Source: Planctomycetales bacterium
Lineage (GTDB): Bacteria; Planctomycetota; Planctomycetia; Pirellulales; Thermoguttaceae
Length of the DNA stretch: 5,432 bases
Direction: 5' to 3'
Assembly (NCBI GenBank): GCA_007122045.1
Contig: SKJM01000025.1
Location: forward strand, 1 to 5,432
Notes under the pieces: model-generated
Databases searched by the model: none
Seen by the model: only the letters and a program-made list of their open reading frames with translations
What the model was told of the DNA's origin: nothing
Shown: piece after piece, positions 1 through 3,299 of the stretch
Layout of the letters: every line of letters starts with the position of its first letter
Numbering within the stretch: position 1 is the first letter of the stretch
Made by a program: the position numbers and the translations under genes

Positions 1-162
1 GCGCCGCCCGCGGCGCACGGCGGCGGTGAGGGCGTCGTACTCGCGGGCCATGACCGCCTCCCAGCGGTCGTGTGCGGCCCGCGTGGGCAGGGGCGGGGTG
101 CCGCCCATCGCGCCGCTGAGCGCGTCGATTTGATGGGCGAACTCGTGCAGCACCACGTTGTG
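1..162 (-). pseudogene. mtfA: MtfA-like zinc peptidase (M90 family), fragment cut before its HEFAH motif
   Basis: Reading the minus strand from 162 down to the window edge gives 54 codons beginning HNVVLHEFAHQIDALSG and continuing through a GTPPLP stretch and a helical DRWEAVMAREYDAL segment. HEFAH is the HExxH zinc site of the Peptidase_M90 / MtfA family; E. coli MtfA binds the glucose repressor Mlc and has aminopeptidase activity. The order (hydrophobic NVVLHEFAHQ, a short variable GTPPLP loop, then a W/Y-containing helix) fits that family. The C-terminal half lies outside the window. Upstream, the frame meets TGA at 163-165 immediately before the H of HNVVL, and the 65 codons beyond it show no similarity to an MtfA N-terminus (about 150 residues expected). 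What is seen is a gene severed at a sharp point; the cause (insertion, deletion or assembly join) is inference. The family call is strong; the fragment is unlikely to make active peptidase. Confidence 0.8.
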
Positions 163-548
163 TCATTGCAGGCACGAGAAGTATCGATGTGCGACTGAAC
201 GTATTGTGGCACAACGAGGTGTGTTGCGAGAGAAATAGCAGGTTCTCCCGCAATGTCTTAATGTGGGCTTCTTCGGGTTCGACATCCGCGATGCCGAAAC
301 TGCGACAGAGTTTGCGATGCGCCAATGCCATCGGCTGAAGATTCGACGGACTGGTTGCAACGAACACCTCCGAACACATCAGCTCAAGAATGGAACGCAG
401 CGGCCGGTTCAAGAGCTGTGGGCCCCGGACGCCGATCGCGCGAGGTTGCGGGCGGCATTACGGGTTGTCTTCGTCATTCGGCCGTCGAGCGGGTCCAACA
501 CGGCTACTTCGCCAAGGCCGCTCCTCCGACGCCGCGTTGCATCCGTTC
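163..548 (-). pseudogene. Low-GC open-frame relic, possibly carbon-nitrogen hydrolase-like
   Basis: From a TAA at 458-460 the minus strand is open in one frame to the window edge. Between about 455 and 160 it reads like genuine protein: LLNRPLRSILELMCSEVF, then helical stretches rich in L, E and K (HIKTLRENLLFL), then SRTSILLVPAMTQ. A Cys-Ser-Glu after a hydrophobic strand and a later hydrophobic strand ending in VPAMT resemble the nucleophile strand and following strand of nitrilase-fold amidohydrolases, though the spacing of about 65 residues is longer than the usual 25. In the neighbouring frame just upstream (about 548-465) GLGEVAVLDPLDGRM could be the preceding strand and turn, implying a frameshift near 460. 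G+C is about 52% at 181-360 against about 70% in flanking genes. There is no convincing start or stop of its own. The protein-like reading and base composition are what I see; the nitrilase assignment is a weak inference. Confidence 0.3.
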
Positions 549-1164
549 TCACCATCCGGTCGGGCTCCTCCGGGGCCAGCGACTCGCCGGTTTCCGACCG
601 GGACTCGCGGCCCACGCGATAGTCGGCGCCGGCAAGGTATCCCAGCGTGCGGTCGCCGGTGCAGTCGGCGAACAGCGCGCCGGGAAACCGCAATTCCGTG
701 CCGTCTTTGATGTGCCTGGCGAAGCCGGTCAGATCGCGAAGGGCGAGCGTTGCTCGGCCGGCCTCCAACTCCACCGTGCCGCCCTCGTGCCAGCGCCATT
801 CGGCGCCCTTGGTGCCGAACACCGTGGGCAGTTTCTTTCCGTTGACGATTACGTGGAACTTGCCCGGGCTGCCCTCGGCGCCCCAGGTGGCCGCCCAGTC
901 GCGCGTGCGCACGAGCACGCGGTAGCGGCCGGCCGCGGGAATGTCGACGGCGGTCGTCGCATCGTCGACCGGCACGCCCAGCCCGCGGGCGAGCAGGTAG
1001 GGCGAGCCCATCTGGTCCATACTCTGCTGATCGACCACCCAGCCGCCCCGGTCGTCGAACCCCTCGGCCTCGACGAGGATGGTATGGTGCTCGGAGGCGG
1101 CCACCGGGTAGCACGCGAGCAACGCCGGCACGAACAGGCCGGCAAGAAAGGTGGAAAAACGCAT
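409..1164 (-). pseudogene. FAD-dependent oxidoreductase remnant with internal deletion of the FAD-binding core
   Basis: The start at 1164 is chosen over an upstream in-frame ATG at 1305 because MRFSTFLAGLFVPALLA is a clean signal peptide (probable cut after VAA near residue 23) and AAGGAT (1177-1172) lies 7 bases before it. The product is 251 residues. Residues 28-148 (from ILVEAEGFDDRGGW to LALRDLTGF) match the N-terminal accessory beta domain seen in large planctomycete FAD-dependent oxidoreductases. Residues 156-204 (LRFPGALFADCTGD, GYLAGADYRVGRESR, ETGESLAPE) match a late part of the FAD domain. The roughly 100-200 residues that should lie between, with the dinucleotide-binding GxGxxG, are absent: the reading jumps at about residues 149-153 (near 705-720). 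After residue 204 (near 550) the family sequence stops and an unrelated basic tail runs to TGA. Without the FAD site it cannot work as an oxidoreductase. It might still be exported as a small beta-domain protein, but decay is more likely. Families of this type are usually above 550 residues. Confidence 0.7.
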
Positions 1165-1244
1165 GGCGGAGATCCTTGTCGTACGGCAGGGTGGCGGCGC
1201 AACGCCGAACTCGGGAGGATCCGGCCAAAAGGAACACTCCGTTG

Positions 1245-1273
1245 AGTATAGAACCTGATGCTGCCGGGTGCAA
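1245..1273 (-). promoter_or_regulatory. Candidate sigma-70-type promoter for the oxidoreductase remnant
   Basis: On the minus strand TTGCAC (1273-1268) and TATACT (1250-1245) are separated by 17 bases. The -10 matches five of six consensus bases; the -35 keeps only the TTG core. It would start transcription near 1238 and leave a leader of about 75 bases before the ATG at 1164. Consensus match and position are all the support there is. Confidence 0.4.
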
Positions 1274-1543
1274 CCATCTTGCAGGGCGACTTTCCGAGCC
1301 GACATTACGACTCGGAGGCTCGTGCCGCAGAATCATTGTCTTGCGCAACCCTACGGGCCGTAACGCTGGGGTGATTGGCGGCGGGACGCAAGAATCCGTC
1401 TCGGCAATAGAGAGCCGGCGTGTGTGCCGACGTTCGGGCAGTGCCTCCAGAGGGCGCCCACCACCTTCAAGCGAGTGCAAGGCGAGTTCCCGGTCGGCTG
1501 GCTCCAGATCGCGGAGGATCCTGTCCCATGCGGCGCCGGCCTC

Positions 1544-1572
1544 TTGACACGCGCGCCGCGGAGTGTTATCAA
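1544..1572 (+). promoter_or_regulatory. Sigma-70-type promoter of the SDR epimerase gene
   Basis: TTGACA (1544-1549) is a perfect -35 hexamer. After exactly 17 bases comes TATCAA (1567-1572), matching four of six -10 bases. Transcription would start near 1579, giving a leader of about 25 bases with a good ribosome binding site before the ATG at 1605. This also argues against the upstream in-frame ATG at 1563, which would lie inside the promoter. Confidence 0.6.
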
Positions 1573-1590
1573 GGTCCGAATACGAAACAC

Positions 1591-1595
1591 AGGAG
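1591..1595 (+). promoter_or_regulatory. Ribosome binding site deciding the epimerase start
   Basis: AGGAG followed by an A-rich spacer of nine bases precedes ATG at 1605. The A-rich run (GAAAAAAA) stands out in this GC-rich sequence, as expected of an unstructured leader. It fixes the start at 1605, where the protein opens directly with its first beta strand. Confidence 0.8.
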
Positions 1596-1604
1596 AAAAA
1601 AACC

Positions 1605-2507
1605 ATGAAAATTGCACTCACCGGGGCGACCGGGTTCATTGGCCGCTACGTGGCGCGGCACTTGGTCGAGTTGGGGCATCGCCTGCGATGCTGGCACCGC
1701 CCGGGCAGCGACCGGGGCGGCTTCGACGACCTGGCCGATTCGTTGCAGTGGCTCGAAGGCGACCTGGGCGACGCGCCCAGCGCCGAACGGCTGGTGGCCG
1801 GTTGCGACGCCGTGGTCCACGCCGCGCTGTACCATCCCGGCGGCGGCTTCCGGGGCGGCGAAGGCGATCTTGTGGAGTTCGTCGAGCGGAACGTGCTGGG
1901 CACGATCCGGCTCATCGAGGCCGCGCGGCGCGCCGGCGCGGGCCGGTTCGTGTTCATCTCGACCTGCGCGGTCCACGAGAAGATCCTGCCCGACCGGCCG
2001 CTCGACGAGGCCCATCCCCTGTGGCCCGCCAGCCACTACGGGGCGCACAAGGCGGCGATCGAGAAGTTCGTGCACAGCTACGGGCTGGGTGAGGGCTACC
2101 CCGTTTGCGCGCTGCGGCCCACCGGCGTTTACGGCGTTGCCCGGCCGGTGGCGGCCAGCAAGTGGTTCGACCTGGTCGGGGCGGTGGTTCGCGGCGAAAC
2201 GGTCCACTGCCGGCGCGGCGGCAAGGAGGTCCACGCGGCCGACGTAGCCAAAGCGACCGGCCTGCTGCTGACCTGCCCCGACATCGCCGGCGAGGCCTAC
2301 AACTGCTACGACCGGTACGTCTCGCAGTTCGACGTGGCGACCATCGCCCAGCGCCTTTCCGGCAGCCGGAGCGAGATCGTCGGCGAGCCCACTTCGCCGA
2401 AGCACCAGATCGAGACGGGCAAGCTTCGGACCCTCGGCATGGAGTTCGGCGGCGATGCCCTGCTGGAGCAAACCGTCGCCGAGTTGGTGGCGGCCGTGCA
2501 GGGATGA
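1605..2507 (+). CDS. NAD(P)-dependent epimerase/reductase, extended SDR family
   Basis: A complete 300-residue soluble protein of normal family length. It opens MKIALTGATGFIG, the strand plus glycine-rich turn of a Rossmann fold (glycines at 7, 10 and 13), with the acidic turn EGDL at 51-54 and the VVHAA strand end near 70-74. The active site is visible: STCAV at 119-123 supplies the Ser/Thr, and Tyr145-Gly-Ala-His-Lys149 is the YxxxK catalytic pair. RPTGVYG at 171-177 and HAADVAKA at 210-217 are the usual substrate-domain landmarks of NAD-dependent epimerases and dihydroflavonol-reductase-like enzymes. Known members oxidise, reduce or epimerise nucleotide sugars, sterols or flavonoid-like alcohols; the substrate cannot be read from the sequence. 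There is no signal peptide or membrane segment, so it should be cytoplasmic. It is transcribed alone from its own promoter and ends at a hairpin facing a convergent gene, so context gives no pathway. It is the only intact complete gene here. Confidence 0.93.
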   Translation: MKIALTGATGFIGRYVARHLVELGHRLRCWHRPGSDRGGFDDLADSLQWLEGDLGDAPSAERLVAGCDAVVHAALYHPGGGFRGGEGDLVEFVERNVLGTIRLIEAARRAGAGRFVFISTCAVHEKILPDRPLDEAHPLWPASHYGAHKAAIEKFVHSYGLGEGYPVCALRPTGVYGVARPVAASKWFDLVGAVVRGETVHCRRGGKEVHAADVAKATGLLLTCPDIAGEAYNCYDRYVSQFDVATIAQRLSGSRSEIVGEPTSPKHQIETGKLRTLGMEFGGDALLEQTVAELVAAVQG

Positions 2508-2545
2508 ATGGGGGACGAGGAATGCACCCCCCGCGAAAACGGGCT

Positions 2546-2575
2546 TGTCCCCTTCGGTCGGTGGCAAGGGGGACA
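2546..2575. terminator. Hairpin between two convergent genes, possible bidirectional terminator
   Basis: TGTCCCC (2546-2552) pairs with GGGGACA (2569-2575). Two further T-A pairs follow across a single bulged G, giving about nine pairs and an 11-base loop. It lies 39 bases after the epimerase stop and 33 bases beyond the stop of the convergent DUF1559 fragment. There is no T-run on either side, so it is not a textbook intrinsic terminator. It could also be a copy of a dispersed intergenic palindrome. Confidence 0.4.
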
Positions 2576-2607
2576 GGATAGAGCCGCGCGCACCCGTGGT
2601 CGTCTGG

Positions 2608-3036
2608 TCAGTAGTAGCCAGGACCCGGGCCTGACGGATCGCCCCCGCCGCGAGTAATGCGAAACCAGTAGACGGAAGGGTCGACCTCAGTGCTTATACT
2701 TTCCACAGACATGTCGCCGAACAGGTGGTTGACCACGCCGGGATGGCTGCTCGACGCGCCATGGATGTAGTGCGCGCCCTCATACGGTCCGTCCGCGCCG
2801 CGGTAATCCCAACTGAGGTAAGTGCGCACCGCGGGATCGACCTGGCTTTCTGCTTCATATCGCCCGGGCACGAAGTTCGCGAAGTGAGCATAGGGGTAAC
2901 GGCCGGGCCGCCGCACCTCGTAGGGATTGATCGGCTCGACAATGTGGCGGTTCACCGCGTTGGGAAAGCCCACCAGGGTCGCCGTGCTCCCGTCTTGCCA
3001 AACGGCGGCGTTTTCCTCGATCGTCTCGGTTGCCAA
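2608..3036 (-). pseudogene. DUF1559 (planctomycete pilin-like) protein, C-terminal half only
   Basis: The 142 codons read ATETIEENAAVWQDGSTAT, then RTYLSWDYRGAD, then SSHPGVVNHLFGDMSVESIS and a closing YWFRITRGGGDP. The HPG(G/V)VN-x-LF-x-D-x-SV block and the TIEEN and LSWD motifs are hallmarks of the C-terminal half of DUF1559 proteins, a family greatly expanded in planctomycetes. Full members are about 300-400 residues and begin with a type IV pilin-like leader (a GFTLVELLVVIAIIG-type helix). That helix and the following conserved region are missing. The only possible start is TTG at 3036, with an in-frame TGA at 3048-3046 just upstream, and the sequence beyond shows no family similarity in any frame. 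One variation is GDMSV where members usually have DGSV. It ends PGPGYY. Without the pilin-like helix it could not be exported or assembled in the normal way, so I call it a truncated relic. Confidence 0.8.
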
Positions 3037-3048
3037 AAGCCACCCTCA

Positions 3049-3299
3049 CAGCGTAGCACGAAGAACGATCGGCTGTCAACGGCCGGAGCACCTGAAAATT
3101 ATTCGCCTTTTGGGGTGAGAATCGACGACGGCTCGGCCCCACAGCAGGCACCGCCACCCCCGCCTCGCGAAATAGCGTCGGGATGCCGGCCCGTGGGGTC
3201 CCGCTGCAAGCCTCGTCATGGGGGATTGCCGGGGATTATCAATAGCCTTACGCTAACGGGTGGAATCGAGCGGTTTCCTGAACACACGGCACCCCGCCC
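3049..3299. other. Intergenic region upstream of the CAP-domain gene
   Basis: About 250 bases between the broken end of the DUF1559 fragment and the CAP-domain gene, somewhat less GC-rich than the genes. I see no coding content here. A weak promoter candidate is listed separately. No clear purine-rich ribosome site precedes the ATG at 3300. Confidence 0.5.
3226..3254 (+). promoter_or_regulatory. Weak candidate promoter for the CAP-domain gene
   Basis: TTGCCG (3226-3231) and TACGCT (3249-3254) are spaced by 17 bases, and the spacer is AT-rich (GATTATCAATAG). The -10 matches only three of six bases. Position, 46 bases before the ATG, is the main support. Confidence 0.2.

Larger units (their letters stand above)
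1165..1604. other. Divergent intergenic region, 440 bases, no convincing gene
   Basis: This gap lies between two genes that point away from each other and holds a candidate promoter for each. Two short overlapping inverted repeats occur near 1293-1322: TCCGAG with CTCGGA (1293-1298 and 1311-1316) and CGAGCC with GGCTCG (1295-1300 and 1317-1322). They could form mutually exclusive hairpins, but are short enough to be chance. On the minus strand around 1555-1425 a stretch reads AAWDRILRDLEPADRELALH, helical and protein-like, with a vague likeness to a helix-turn-helix or sigma-factor C-terminus. It has no good start and could be another gene relic. Several open frames cross the gap on both strands, as expected at this G+C; none has a good ribosome site and family-like content. 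Confidence 0.45.

Noticed and set aside
325..1245. Plus-strand open frame of 306 codons opposite the oxidoreductase remnant
   Set aside because: It is alanine-, glycine- and arginine-rich shadow coding with no recognisable motif, while the opposite strand gives clear family similarity.
1293..1322. Overlapping small inverted repeats as an operator or attenuator
   Set aside because: Arms are only six bases with interrupted loops and lie outside both predicted transcripts' leaders; chance is a sufficient explanation.
1563..1604. Upstream in-frame ATG at 1563 as the epimerase start
   Set aside because: It overlaps the -10 region, lacks a ribosome binding site, and adds 14 residues ahead of the first Rossmann strand.
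458..1639. Minus-strand open frame of 393 codons spanning the oxidoreductase remnant and the intergenic region
   Set aside because: It crosses the oxidoreductase in the wrong frame with arginine-rich low-complexity sequence and covers both promoters; only a short stretch near 1425-1555 looks protein-like.
1569..2567. Minus-strand open frame of 332 codons opposite the epimerase
   Set aside because: The plus strand has the full set of SDR motifs plus promoter and ribosome site; the antisense product has none.
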